From Tranzscheliella williamsii (taxonomy: Eukaryota; Basidiomycota; Ustilaginomycetes; Ustilaginales; Ustilaginaceae): DNA of 64,000 bases. The first letter of the stretch is position 1; each line of letters opens with the position of its first letter. Below are positions 12,301 to 21,848 of the stretch, in pieces. The stretch spans positions 124,001 to 188,000 of the forward strand of contig JALBYF010000007.1 in assembly GCA_023212725.1 (NCBI GenBank), written 5' to 3'. Position numbers and translations under genes: made by a program. The notes beneath the pieces were generated by a model, which was given only the letters and a program-made list of their open reading frames with translations, did no database searches and had not been told where the DNA came from.

Positions 12301-12839
12301 ACGACCAGGACTCGCTGCGGACGCTTCTGCAGCCCATTCTGCGAACGATCAACTTTATGGTCACTTGGAAGGGCGACGAGGACGTGCTTGTTACATCGCC
12401 CGACTCGCCGACGCGCTTGGTGATGATGAAGACGGAGCTCAAGAGTCTTGTGCGCCGCGACCCGTTCGCGCGCGACGTGGTTCTCTGTTCGGTGGATGCG
12501 GCCAAGCAGATCCTGCGTCGCGAGGATGACGCGGCGGTCTCGACGGGCCGCAGCGGCAGTGGCAGCGCTATGCAGCGTGCTGCTGGCTCCCGAACGGCGC
12601 CCGGCCACGCAGCCGGTCGCGGCTGGGCAGCGGTGGCCTCGGGCTCCGGCCGCAGCTTGCCCGCACCCGCCCCCGAGCCCGTTTGGGCCGAGCCTCCCGC
12701 CCTCCCCCCACCGCGCCCCGCTGCAGCCATCATCCCCAACCCCAACGCCCCCACCCGGCCCCACACCGCCGCACTCGCAGACCAAGCCGCGGTCCAGCCT
12801 CCCCGCACCCCCATCCCAGAGAGCTGGGAGGACGACTAG
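9318..12839 (+). CDS. FAP1: NFX1-type zinc finger / Fap1 homologue
   Basis: Single exon of 1173 residues from the first in-frame ATG. The N-terminal about 220 residues are disordered and basic. A RING-type (RING-CH-like) domain follows at about 227-295 (YDCVICYSTV, CAQCYTVLHLGCVRKW, WRCPGCQF), then a long array of NFX1-type zinc fingers with the repeating C-G-H-x-C-x-x-x-C-H-x-G-x-C-P-P-C spacing. An R3H domain sits near 870-940; QRKFTHELVAAY carries the R-x-x-x-H signature. The C-terminus is Pro/Ala-rich. S. cerevisiae Fap1 binds FKBP12 and competes with rapamycin; human NFX1 is a RING E3 and RNA/DNA binder. The role here as E3 or transcription regulator is inferred from the family. Converges on the gene at 13100. 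Confidence 0.92.
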   Translation: MPESSLAAFTPASADITAATHNGATAPPFTPRSGSGLNGVATGQTDDPHGTASRRGRSKPNRARGRGKSGGASTSTHADRPQLPSEGAEGSPLPSTSAAGVASQLSSSKTKVQRGGKDQRGRKKKESSVKDGDSMNMSAQGTYAQEKAENTPRQANRRKQFGGKLTGDDPGSSESGPPELSSQTLTRANERRPKAKPVPRIAPATEAVEYADLRSRLVAELSSGQYDCVICYSTVTTRQSTWSCAQCYTVLHLGCVRKWAESSVKKAEEHNAMQEDPEIRNRRGTWRCPGCQFAKEDVPKVYWCWCGRVQEPSGGRGTMPHGCGQRCGRGKCSHGCADSCHPGPCPPCAVTISQKCFCGNESIPMRCSQSSTKEARLSNFVHKGTSCGKLCSKQLNCKVHSCGDICHPGDCQPCSVKVEARCYCGKHMKKILCGDGTVKQSYDVTLGSFEGRFACDELCERPYDCGVHRCLQPCHPRDKTVSTCPSSPKVVKTCPCGAEAVFNRSFCEDPIPTCNNICSKVFTCGHSCRSPCHLGPCPPCLIPVATPCRCGETKQSHNCQERQKEEVEGDQEVLCGTICQAQRHCGRHQCGRPCCPLAFQAKTKLKKRPTMAEQQSMDPAGLHECSVPCSKPLTCGLHNCPMACHRGACPPCLQASFEELICHCGRTVLEPPVPCGTKVRCNFPCIRPPPVCGHPKMPHDCHEEGPCPPCVYLTDKVCHCQKNIVKNVPCSRSRVSCGQACDALLNCGYHRCQGICHVAPGECGPCAQTCGKPRKLCQHPCPEKCHAPSSCPETEPCRAVITLQCPCGNLQSRAKCGVSIHSPNKERMLKCNDSCLLAQRNARLAEALGLNPAEKTAPASYDHDTLAFYAVAANRKFCDELEALLNDFIRSPRAGMILPPSNKYQRKFTHELVAAYKLASETVDHEPRRSVSVRRKQDSRIPTPLISEAFAAAKVSLMAAQQQQAKPSGLAQLQRSGGEAAKPLNAIFLPGVFGHDQDSLRTLLQPILRTINFMVTWKGDEDVLVTSPDSPTRLVMMKTELKSLVRRDPFARDVVLCSVDAAKQILRREDDAAVSTGRSGSGSAMQRAAGSRTAPGHAAGRGWAAVASGSGRSLPAPAPEPVWAEPPALPPPRPAAAIIPNPNAPTRPHTAALADQAAVQPPRTPIPESWEDD

Positions 12840-13099
12840 TCCCTTCTCGCCTGCATCAGTACGGGTATTTACGTCATGGTTCGCATTGTTCCCTCCACGC
12901 AATAGACCTCTTTTTCCTAGTGACAGCGATGGCGCGATCGAGTGCCCGCGCCTGCTTGGCCATCGCAAGTTGGTGGCGCTCTGCTGGGGGTTGCCTAGAC
13001 AGCGTGGCAGCGATGCGGAAGCGACGGCGACGAGTCTAGGCTGGAGTGGGGAATGAATATCGATGGTGGCGAAGCGGGAGGCTTGGGCGCGGGGGGGTG

Positions 13100-15049
13100 C
13101 TACTGGCCGACAAAGGAGGAAATGTCCTCGGAGATCTGGCGGGTGTAGCGGGTGTTGCGGCGGCCGATGCCGAGGAAGAGGCAGGCGATGGATTCTGCGT
13201 GGCCGAGGTGGCGGTATGCGCGGAGGCGGACGTGATGGACGCCGATGCCGACGAGGAGGGTCTTGAGGAGAGTGCTCTGCTCGACGGGGACGACGTGGTC
13301 GCGGCCGCCGTGGACCAGCAGGAAGCGCGGCGGGAGAAGGCGGGTGTCGATGATGTTCTTGGCCGCGTACAGGAGGTGGGCGGGCGAGTGGACGAGGCAG
13401 TGGAAGTGCGACGGCCCCGTGGCGCGGCGCAGATAGCTGATATGCTCGACGCCGCGCTCCGACTCGGAGCGGAAGCCCTTGATCACATCGCTCACGCCGC
13501 TGAGCAGGATCACGCCCGCCACCGCAGGCAGCTCCACCTCGGCCTCGTAGATCTCGACCCGCTTCAGCCCGTTGCCCACCTCCTCCTCCGCGGTGCGGTA
13601 CGCCGCGGACCGCATGATCCTCTCCGCCTCCGCCCCCTTCCGCGCTGCCGCGCCCACATCGACGCTGCTGCGGCGCTGGCGCTGGCGCTCGCCGCCTTCC
13701 CGCGGAAACGGCTGCGCGTCAAACCGCGCGGCCCCCATGGCCAGACCTGGCGGCGCCGTCCCCGCCCCGTACGCCGCGTCCGCCGCCTCATCCACCCACC
13801 CATCACCGCCTCCGTCGGAGCGCGCCAGAACCTGCACAGGCTCCTGGTTGCTCTCGTCTAGCGCGCTCACGTTGAACGACGCCTGAGCCGGCGCACCCAC
13901 CTCGCCGCTCTTGAGCCATTCCTCGCCTTCGTCGTAGCCAAGCGCATCCGACGCACCCTCGGCCCCCGGCTCGTGTGCGTACGCCGCGCCGTGGCGAGAC
14001 CGCAGAAGATGGCGCTCCCGCTCGTACGCCCGGTCCAGATGCCCCTCGCGACTCAAGACGACCGCTTCCTGCGCCATGGTCAGCATAACCAGGTGCGCGC
14101 TCAGCCCGTGCCCCAGCACATAGATCTTGCCCGGATCGCCGCCATAGCGCTGGCAGTTCTTGGCCGTCCAGCGCAGCACAAGACGCAGATCGATGATCGA
14201 CGACTTGATCCTCGACTCTGGGTAGTACGTAATGTCGGCCACGATGACACAGTAGCCCATCCGGCGCAGACGCAGCGCAAGTTGCAAATAGAGCCGGCGC
14301 TTAGACGTGATCGTCAACGGCGCCAGCATCGAAGGGATCACGACGATCACGGGCACCCCGTTCGGGTTCGGAGGAGCGGACGACGACGAGGTACCGCCGG
14401 CCGCGGTATGGGAAGAAGTGGCGGACGGGGCAGCGAGATCAGCAGCGAGGTAGACATCGAGCCTCTTGCCTCGAGAAGGACTGCCGTAGAGGATGCCTTC
14501 CTTGACGACGCGCGAGCCCTTTGTGGTTCCGATGACCATGATGCGACGATAACTCCAGTCGAAGATAGCTGGGAAGACGATCTGCAGCGCGGTCAGGGTG
14601 TATTTGAGGGCAGCCAGATCGACCTTGGCGCAGCGGATGGGGTTGAGGGGGAGAAAGGGGAGGAAACGGCGGGGCGACCAGGTACGAGCGTTGGCCCAGG
14701 TGGTGGGAAGGTCCTTCTGCGCCAGGGCGAGGTAGGAGATCCAGGCGACGGCATAGAGCAGAAGGATGGACATGAGCAAGAGGATGGGGATGGCCATGAC
14801 GCCGATGACCGGCACGGCGCACGTCAGCGCCAGGAGCGGCCATACGGGCAGGCCCACCAGGACCGCTGGCAGCACCAGCGGCTTGAGCAGAAAGGCAGAG
14901 TACCTTTGAGATCGCCTAGGCAACACGGGCGGCTGGGGCTGGTACTCGGGATAGTACGTCGGAGACGGAGGCGGCGACTTGAACTCAGCAGGAGGCGCCT
15001 CGTACTGTGGACGAGCCTGCAGCGTCGAGACCCGCTCGTGCCGAGGCAT
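13100..15049 (-). CDS. Membrane-anchored alpha/beta-hydrolase-fold protein, nucleophile missing
   Basis: 649 residues from the ATG at 15049; the frame is open upstream only with non-ATG starts. After a Pro-rich N-terminus (about 60 residues) come two or three hydrophobic segments (LKPLVLPAVLVGLPVWPLLA; PVIGVMAIPILLLMSILLLY), then a lipase/esterase-like domain: core strand VPVIVVIPSML, YCVIVADITYYPES, YVLGHGLSAHLVML, and near the C-terminus FLLVHGGRDHVVP (acid region) and HLGHAES (histidine region). The nucleophile elbow, normally G-x-S-x-G (GHSAGAH in related esterases), reads GHGLSAH, so Ser is replaced by Gly. An oxyanion HGG is also not obvious. About 200 residues of low complexity split the fold after the elbow. 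It may be a pseudoenzyme or use a displaced Ser. Membrane location (ER or plasma) is inferred. Confidence 0.7.
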   Translation of the reverse strand: MPRHERVSTLQARPQYEAPPAEFKSPPPSPTYYPEYQPQPPVLPRRSQRYSAFLLKPLVLPAVLVGLPVWPLLALTCAVPVIGVMAIPILLLMSILLLYAVAWISYLALAQKDLPTTWANARTWSPRRFLPFLPLNPIRCAKVDLAALKYTLTALQIVFPAIFDWSYRRIMVIGTTKGSRVVKEGILYGSPSRGKRLDVYLAADLAAPSATSSHTAAGGTSSSSAPPNPNGVPVIVVIPSMLAPLTITSKRRLYLQLALRLRRMGYCVIVADITYYPESRIKSSIIDLRLVLRWTAKNCQRYGGDPGKIYVLGHGLSAHLVMLTMAQEAVVLSREGHLDRAYERERHLLRSRHGAAYAHEPGAEGASDALGYDEGEEWLKSGEVGAPAQASFNVSALDESNQEPVQVLARSDGGGDGWVDEAADAAYGAGTAPPGLAMGAARFDAQPFPREGGERQRQRRSSVDVGAAARKGAEAERIMRSAAYRTAEEEVGNGLKRVEIYEAEVELPAVAGVILLSGVSDVIKGFRSESERGVEHISYLRRATGPSHFHCLVHSPAHLLYAAKNIIDTRLLPPRFLLVHGGRDHVVPVEQSTLLKTLLVGIGVHHVRLRAYRHLGHAESIACLFLGIGRRNTRYTRQISEDISSFVGQ

Positions 15050-15593
15050 CTTGTGCGGATCGGGTCCAAGGTCAAGCCTAGCTCGAGTCAAGAAGGCAGA
15101 GCAAAGACTAGTTATCAAGGTAGCAACCTAGCACGCGATAACTCGACTGTGCAACTCACAGTCACTGCCAATGAGGGTAAGCGCGAGTGCCAGATGGGAG
15201 TGCGAGACGTGAGTGTTGTGTAGTCATGAATGTGAGTGTGAGTGACCTGTCTGTGCCTGCATCTGCGCGCTGTCCGACTGTTGACCGCCGACGTTACGGC
15301 GTGAAACCGACACTGACACGGTCTCGACGCGACTCTTATTTACCTTTCACTTGCTGGCCAACATCAGACAATCAACTTAACATTGCATCACAATCATCTG
15401 TGCATCACAACCATGACTCCTTCTCGCTGCAGTGCAAAGGGGCTGCGGGCGTGGTCACAATGGTACATCTTGTCGAACCGACAGAGTCACAGCCCTTATC
15501 TGATAGCAGAGAGGATTTGGATCGGCGTGGTTCAGAGACAGCATAGGCAGGCTCGTTGCAGCATAGGGCGGGATCGACAAGCCGATCTAGCGT
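15050..15593. other. Intergenic: hydrolase promoter side / IWS1 3' flank
   Basis: Contains the leader of the hydrolase-fold gene and the 3' flank of IWS1. A GTGAGTGTG-like purine/pyrimidine alternating stretch occurs near 15200-15245. Sequence just before 15049 on the minus strand could include a spliced leader, but no clear coding exon is visible. Confidence 0.5.
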
Positions 15594-17274
15594 TCAACGC
15601 TTGGCCTCCTTCAGCCGTGACTTGAACTGGTTTAGCCTGTTGGAGTGGTCAGGGTGGAAGAGAAGTCGAGGTAGGGTCAGTGGGGTGTACGTGGCAAAGC
15701 TATCACAAGCGCTTCTGGCAAACATACCTCTTGTGGTTGGCCAATCTGGCATCGTGGCTCGAATCAGAGCGCTGACCGGCGGTGGATTGTGGCGCAATAC
15801 GGAATCCTGCAGTGACGGCTTGAGGGATGCCGACATTGCGACGGCCGTTATCTTGAGACTGCGAAGAAGCGAGAGCAGCGCGTTGCCCGAATGTGTCGGG
15901 CGCCCACTCTGCGGACTCGATGTGTCGGTCGCGGTAGGATGAGGACCTCTTCAAGACCGGACGGGACCAGATTTCTGAAAGCAGCGGTAAGCACATGTCC
16001 GTCAGCACAGGTCAGTCGGATTGTCGAGCGTCAAGGCTGCGCCGCATTCGCGCATGAGGAGAACCTACCAATTAGATGTTCGGCGCTTCGCTTGATCGAA
16101 GGCTCGACCCTCGAGCACATGCTGTAGAACACCACCACCTTGCCAAGACCGCTCATCTTGAGCGAAATGGTATCGATCGTCATCCTCGTCAAAATCTGGA
16201 AGAATTGGTGCTGGATGTTGAGCGCGGGCAATGATTTGTCCGGCAGCGGTTCCAACCAGCGCTTGACACCTTCCAAGAGGTTGTTGTCCAGGATCGACTG
16301 TTGCAGATGGTTCCTGTTGGTGGAAAAACAGGGCACCGAGGGCCCGCGACCGGTATCAGTAGGTGTTTGCTAGCACGCGTTGCAACGCTGGCGAACAGAA
16401 TACGGCGACTCACTTCTGAAGCGTTGCCACGACTCTGGGTAGCAGTCTGAGCTTGTTGGTCGCCGGCTTCTTCAGGCGGTTGGCTTCCTCGTCGTCGTCA
16501 GCCGCGTTGACCATCTCCCTCCTCAATGTTGCCACTTCTTCGTCGGCCAACAGATCCAAGTCATCCTCGCCAGCTCGCTTTCTTGGCGCCTTCTTCCGCC
16601 CAGCGCGCAATGCTTCTTCAATCATTCGGTCAGTCCTTGCTCGACGAACTAGGCAACAACAAGCGGTATGTTCACAGAAGTCAGCTCCGGCGGAAAGTCA
16701 CGCTGGTTGCACAGCAAGTAGTTCTGCCAAACATACCTTCAGATTCCGTCAAACCAGCGTAGGGATCTTCTTCTTGGTCTGCTTCCTCATCATTGATATC
16801 CTCTGAAGGCTTCGTTGCCCCGGCGTCCGGAGTATGCTGACGCTTCTTCTTCTTCTTGCGGATGACAGAGCCTTCGGCGTCCTCTGCCGGGCGTGCATCC
16901 TGTGCATCCCGCTTTCGGAAACTCGGCAGACCGTCTCCCTCGTTGTCGTCGTCCTCGTCTTCATCGAAAATGCCAGCAGCGGTGGAGGGTTCCATACCAG
17001 CAGGGATGGGGGATTCCATGCCAGAAGCGGTGGATGGTTCTATGCCAGAAGCGGTGGATGGTTCTATGCCAGAAGCGGTGAGGGGTTCCGCTTCGCCGTG
17101 CTCAGCCGCTTCGGCAAGGTGCTCAGGTTCTACCTCCGGTTCTGGCTCAGCAGCCTCTCCGATATCAGCAGCTTCTTGATCTTCCGCCGCATCTCCGCCT
17201 GAAACGATGTTCTCGGCTTGCAATGAAGACGCCTCATCCTGTGCTATAGTCTGAATGTGCTCTTCGTCTGCCAT
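15594..17274 (-). CDS. IWS1: Transcription elongation factor Iws1/Spn1
   Basis: Five exons on the minus strand: 16737..17274, 16414..16648, 16069..16313, 15728..15974 and 15594..15636, with GTATGT/CTAG, GTGAGT/ACAG, GTAGGT/TCAG and GTATGT/ACAG borders; frame is kept throughout (435 residues). The N-terminal half is acidic and disordered; the TFIIS N-terminal (LW) domain spans about residues 225-345, including [35 protein letters not shown] and [13 protein letters not shown]. The protein ends [14 protein letters not shown], as expected for Spn1 C-termini. Family role: binds Spt6 and RNA polymerase II, and acts in elongation and nucleosome handling. It is the most intron-rich gene here, with no 3' codon switch. 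A five-unit 24-bp repeat lies in exon 1. Confidence 0.93.
16970..17089 (-). repeat. Five 24-bp tandem units inside IWS1 exon 1
   Basis: Five contiguous 24-bp units at 16970, 16994, 17018, 17042 and 17066; units 3 and 4 are identical and the others differ at 2-7 bases. Each encodes eight residues of the type E-P-S-T-A-S-G-I. The array is in frame, so copy-number change alters only the length of the acidic linker. Confidence 0.93.
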
Positions 17275-17621
17275 ATTGAACTGATGGATGCGGTTGCGTG
17301 CCGCAGAGTGGTGGAAGAGCAAGTTGGGAAGCAGAGATGGCGAATCGAAGATGTGCGTATATGCAGATGGTAGAAGCACGTGAGGCGACTTATTTGGGAA
17401 CCGTTCATTTGTTAGATTGCTACGCCTGTATTCACCTCCACACTCGGAAATGATTCTGGCACATATGACTGCTTCCTTGGATGGCCACCCCGTGTGGCAC
17501 CCTGCACAAGCGGTCCATAGGTATAATTCACAATGGTTGCTATCCAAGATACTTGGGGCTGAGGGGAGACGGGGCGGCGGTCTAAGGCGAGCGTCGCAGT
17601 TTCAGCATTCTAGAGGCCGGT
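17275..17621. other. Intergenic: IWS1 promoter side / CMC4 3' flank
   Basis: 347 bp between two genes read in the same (minus) direction. No exon, repeat or RNA gene supported; it must hold the IWS1 promoter. Confidence 0.5.
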
Positions 17622-17909
17622 TCAGCGCCTTTTTGTCTCGAGGAGCGAACCGCCGTCGGTGCGCTTGCCTTCGTGTTCCATCCTCTTGATCCTCCGATCG
17701 ACTACCGACGGAATAGGGCAGCTGTCGGCCTCAGCGTTAGGGCCCCTCTGCTTGTAAAACTGATTGCAGCAGCGGTAGAGGTCGTCGATCAGATGCTCGC
17801 ACTTGGCCTGATCGTAACCGGACTTCTGCAGACACGTCTGGATGGCGCAGGCCTTGGGATAGCACGGATTCGGATTCGTCGGATCCAGCTCCTTGTTTTG
17901 TGAAGACAT
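17622..17909 (-). CDS. CMC4: Twin Cx9C mitochondrial protein Cmc4
   Basis: Single exon, 95 residues, starting MSSQNKELDPTNPNPCYPKA. Cys spacing shows two C-x9-C motifs: C(YPKACAIQT)C and C(EHLIDDLYR)C, plus the extra cysteines (KAC, RCC and SCPIP) that mark Cmc4/MTCP1-type proteins. Residues around NQFYKQRG match the family. Cmc4 is a soluble intermembrane-space protein imported and oxidised by Mia40; its exact role is not settled. The C-terminal about 25 residues (DRRIKRMEHEGKRTDGG) are basic and longer than in yeast. Upstream, in the same orientation, is a 984-bp spacer shared with the divergent gene at 18894. Confidence 0.9.
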   Translation of the reverse strand: MSSQNKELDPTNPNPCYPKACAIQTCLQKSGYDQAKCEHLIDDLYRCCNQFYKQRGPNAEADSCPIPSVVDRRIKRMEHEGKRTDGGSLLETKRR

Positions 17910-18893
17910 TGCGTACGTATACCACTTGAACAGTATAGGCTCGCCGCGTACGTTTCAGCAATGAATGAGACCCCTGAAGCAAGCAGCACGGGCAAGCAAG
18001 CTGGTTGGGTAGGTCGAGCCGTGCCGTCTTGACTCTGCACAGCGGATGCGCAGTTCGATCTCGGCGTACGTCCGTGTATGAACTTGTGACTGTATGCAAT
18101 CTAAGGCTCTGGGCTCAAGCGAAAAGACGATGAGAAGCAACGGGGCTGAAGATGACAGGAGAAAAGGGCCCAGTCAAGCAGTGACTTGACTTGACTGTGA
18201 CTTGTGACTGTGGAGGTTGTTGAGCTGCAGCGTTCTATGCAGCTGAGTGGACCACAATAATGTGATTCAAATCTGTGAATTGGGGTCGCCGGCTTTTTCG
18301 CAGATAGTGCGCGCGTGCAGCTATACTACTGCGCTACAAAGGGACCAACTACACCTGAACAAAAGGAAGCCAGAGGTGGCCGGATACTCCGCCTGGTCGC
18401 CACGATCATGCTGCACTGTGATTGTGATTTATAGGAGGACCAGGGGTCAAAGTGCTCAGCCCTCGGTGCTTCAGACCACCGCTCAAACGATGGAGGGCCA
18501 AGCGGGGGGTTTGATTGGCCTCGCGCGCTGCTTCCACCTGCATGTCTGCACTGACCTTGGGTCCCTTTATTGTGGTTCGATTGGCAACTCAATCAGCGGC
18601 CCGTGTGGGACCAGATGAAGCCAGCTCAGCTCAGCTGGCAACCAAGACAAAAGGAGCACGCCTTGCTGGCACAGGGCCAGCCTTCTCCTCCTGCGCCTAC
18701 GATGCGGTTGACCGTCGCCATGCGTTTTCTCATTAGTAGTTCGAGTGAAAAGCATATACTGTATCTCACTCCTTCAGCCCACTTCACTGCTTCCTTCAGC
18801 CACACCAATCGCACCCGCCTCTGCCTACATCAGAGCTGTGATCAAGCTCTATCTTGCTGTTGCGTGCTATACTCCGCCGGTGTCGAAGCGGCC
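17910..18893. promoter_or_regulatory. Divergent promoter region, CMC4 / unrecognised 899-residue gene
   Basis: 984 bp between divergent starts. It holds a short degenerate repeat of GTGACTT/TTGACT units (about 18174-18213) and an imperfect hairpin around 18318-18333 (GCAG...CTGC). The frame of the right-hand gene is open from 18570, so an upstream start is possible. No other coding or RNA feature supported. Confidence 0.5.
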
Positions 18894-21593
18894 ATGGCGA
18901 ACCAAGCAGAAGCCACTGATACCGGTGGCTTGGAGTCAAACCCTACGCTTGCAGCTCTGGTCCAAGCCATCAATGCTACTAGCAAGATCGATCCCCTAGC
19001 CGCCCTTGTGAGGCAGATGACGGATCAGATCGCCCAGCTACAATCGGCGCAGTCTGCGCTTGAACGGCAAGCACACTCCGATCGAGCAACCACGGATCAG
19101 CTCCGCCAGGATTTGGCAGCTGTGAAAGAAAAGATATCGATCCTTGAGCAAAAGCAGTCCAGCCATGCTGATAGCAGTGCGCTCAGTGGCAAGCATCTTT
19201 TTGCACTTGAAGAGAGATTGGAAATCTCCGAAGGCAAAGTGGCCCAGATCCAAGATCTAGAAAGCTATCTAAAGCGTACCATGACCGACGCTGTGGGCCA
19301 GTTGTGCGACAAAATCGTAGAGAAGTTCAGGATCATGGAGCAAGAATTCAGTGCGTTTCGGCAAGATACCTTGCTACCTCTTGTACTCGGACTGCACACA
19401 GATTCTGCTTTGGGATCGACACCGGGACGAAAGGTATCGGAAGACCCTTTCTTGCCTGCAGGCCACAGTCCCGTCTTCTCGTCCCTAGATCACAAGTCTC
19501 TCAACCACCCGGCAGCACAGCTCGCTCAGCCAGCAGCTGCTCTCCCTAAGCCTTCCAATGTCGAGGCAAGACCAGAACAGGACCCTCGCGGCGCTCAGGG
19601 CTCGCTGCCAGAGCCTACCGGACACGACCCTCTCTTACGAGATGATTCACGTGACGATTCTACGAGCCCTATTGTGACGGTCATGTCTACAAAATCTCTC
19701 ACAACGGCCGAGGAGTCAGACAGCGTCCCCTCATGCCCGACGGCAGAAGGTCTGAGGCCAAAGGAAGCCATTAGCGAGCTCACGGCCGCCGCTATTCCCC
19801 TGACACCAACTTGCAAAAACCACGGTGGTGAAGTCGCGCTTTTGCTGACCTCTGAAGAAATAGTACCACCTGCTGCATGCCCTTGCCTGACCGACCCACC
19901 TGTCTGTGCAATAGAAGACCAGGCAAACGTTTCACAAGCTCGGGAAACCGCTGCCGGTCAGGACAATGCGAAAGGCCCCGCTAAAGCTGCGCAAGAATCA
20001 TTAACGGCCAAATCCACCCAGCAAATGCAGCATCTGAAAGCAGCGCCGCCGCACTGTAATACAGAAGTTCGTGAAGACGTCCCGTCGCACCCGTCGCGAG
20101 GAAGTAGTTGCAGCGATACCATTGGTTCTCGCCAGTCAACATCGGGAGCCGTGACGTCAAAGTCAGAGGCAGTGACGTTGAACGAAGTGACCACGGTTGC
20201 ATCCTCTCCTGCCGATGGACCACAGACGCCACGCCACGTCGTACCAAGCGTCCAGAGCCAGACTAATGGCCAGAGGAGAGTAAGAGAGGAACCATTGCTG
20301 TCCATTATCCCTAAGCGCACTGAAGCAAAACCGGAAAAGGAAGCGACAGAGTCTACAATTCCCTCTACCAGGATGGTCCCCAAACAGAGGGTGCGACCTC
20401 TGCTCGAATCCCTGAGCGCGGTCTACCCCCCGACAGAAGCAGATAGAGAGCCTTGCTACTTCTTTGTTTGGCTCGGGAACACTGATACGCGAAGCATCCC
20501 TATGGTCATTGTCGATGATCCTGGCCTGCCAATCTCGTTTATTTCCTCTCATCTCGCCAACTGTCTCTTGGAAAACGGCTCGGCCCGAAAGGTCCCGACC
20601 GAATCTCACGAGGATGAGCTGATTGAAGCCGACCTATCCTGGTGTATCGATGACGATGCAAAGAGCGGGGCATGGGCGCGCAAGGAAACGTTTCATGCAG
20701 CCCGCTTATGCTTTAGCGTCATGTCAAGCAAACGCATGAAGAACGGCATTGTCTTCAGCCATGACTTGCTTCAAGCGTCTGGACTGTGGGTCAGGCCTAG
20801 GGTGCCAAGAAGGAGGCGCTCTATGCTTGAATACAATGACCATCCTGGACAAGGGACGATGCTTAGTGCGTTCCCGCAAGACCAACTCCGATCTCACTTT
20901 AGCAGTCAACTGACGAGATTGGTGCACCTGGCCGAGTATGCTGTGAAGCAGTATGGTGGAGACTGGACGACTGCCACGAGGCCGGCCAAACGCAAGGGCG
21001 ACGAACTTGCGACGTCGGTTGTGAGCAAACGCACCGCCATATCCGCGTCTGAATCGAGCCCGACACTGCCACCGAAACCGCAATTGCTAGAGCGCATGGC
21101 GGACCGATCCATACAGGCTGTGCCGCGGAGCCCATCGCAAGCCGATACCTACCGCCCGCAGACGAGGGAGAGAAGGTATGCGTCGAGCGAGATGACGTAT
21201 GACGACGATCGCGACGGCTCGACGCGCCGCACGCGGGACGAACGGGGGGAGCGGCTGCACGACGTAAGTGCGCGCCACGAGATGAAGATCCTTGATACGG
21301 GCTCGCCACTGACCAGCCCCACAGCAGCGCGGTCGTGCAGTCCGGTGATCGCGCAGACCTACGATGAGCTGGCGCCGGAGGAGCGCCGCGCGTGCCGCCA
21401 GCGCACGGCAGAGCTGACGCGCCGGCTGCAGCAAGCCGCCCCCCCGCAGGCGCCCCGCTCGCCGTCCAGCACCAGCCCCGCCTCCGACGACACCGCCCAC
21501 AGCTCGCTCGAACTCCACATCCGCGCCGCCAGCCTCGCCGTCTGGCGCTCCAACTGGCGCCACATCGGCCGCACCTCGCCACCCCACGATTAG
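18894..21593 (+). CDS. Unrecognised protein with N-terminal coiled coil
   Basis: 899 residues from the ATG at 18894, which sits in a good context (GCCATGG); the frame is open to 18570, so earlier ATGs (for example at MRLTVAMRF) are possible. Residues about 20-140 look like a coiled coil (heptads in LVRQMTDQIAQLQSAQSALERQ and the following Gln/Lys/Glu-rich helix). A long Ser/Thr/Ala-rich disordered middle follows. A compact region at about 510-640 contains PCYFFVWLGNTDTRSIPMVI, FISSHLANCLLENG and NGIVFSHDLLQASGLWVRPR; this is the only part that looks folded. The C-terminus is charged, then Pro/Ser-rich. I recognise no domain. No signal peptide. It converges on PIN4 with 255 bp between stops and shows the 3' codon switch near 21420. 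Confidence 0.75.
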   Translation: MANQAEATDTGGLESNPTLAALVQAINATSKIDPLAALVRQMTDQIAQLQSAQSALERQAHSDRATTDQLRQDLAAVKEKISILEQKQSSHADSSALSGKHLFALEERLEISEGKVAQIQDLESYLKRTMTDAVGQLCDKIVEKFRIMEQEFSAFRQDTLLPLVLGLHTDSALGSTPGRKVSEDPFLPAGHSPVFSSLDHKSLNHPAAQLAQPAAALPKPSNVEARPEQDPRGAQGSLPEPTGHDPLLRDDSRDDSTSPIVTVMSTKSLTTAEESDSVPSCPTAEGLRPKEAISELTAAAIPLTPTCKNHGGEVALLLTSEEIVPPAACPCLTDPPVCAIEDQANVSQARETAAGQDNAKGPAKAAQESLTAKSTQQMQHLKAAPPHCNTEVREDVPSHPSRGSSCSDTIGSRQSTSGAVTSKSEAVTLNEVTTVASSPADGPQTPRHVVPSVQSQTNGQRRVREEPLLSIIPKRTEAKPEKEATESTIPSTRMVPKQRVRPLLESLSAVYPPTEADREPCYFFVWLGNTDTRSIPMVIVDDPGLPISFISSHLANCLLENGSARKVPTESHEDELIEADLSWCIDDDAKSGAWARKETFHAARLCFSVMSSKRMKNGIVFSHDLLQASGLWVRPRVPRRRRSMLEYNDHPGQGTMLSAFPQDQLRSHFSSQLTRLVHLAEYAVKQYGGDWTTATRPAKRKGDELATSVVSKRTAISASESSPTLPPKPQLLERMADRSIQAVPRSPSQADTYRPQTRERRYASSEMTYDDDRDGSTRRTRDERGERLHDVSARHEMKILDTGSPLTSPTAARSCSPVIAQTYDELAPEERRACRQRTAELTRRLQQAAPPQAPRSPSSTSPASDDTAHSSLELHIRAASLAVWRSNWRHIGRTSPPHD

Positions 21594-21848
21594 CCCACCA
21601 CACCCCAACCCCCTCCGCGCCTCGCGCACGGTCTGCGTCATTTGTCACAACCACGGCACTCTGTCGTCGGTGTCCGCACAGCCGGCAGGAATCCAAGTGC
21701 GCGCGGGATAGTGGACTGGTACTGTGGACGAGGCTGTGTGGATTGGTGGCTGCTGTGCATGTGCCGTGGCCGGGGGGGGACTATGTACAGGCGCGCTGGC
21801 TGCGGAGCTGGCGGCTGCGCGGGGGCGCAGGGGAGCGCAGTGGGTATG

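Noticed and set aside
18253..18345. tRNA-like boxes (TAGCGCAGTAG and GATTTGAATC) on the minus strand
   Set aside because: The acceptor and anticodon stems cannot be paired; only a short D-like hairpin forms.
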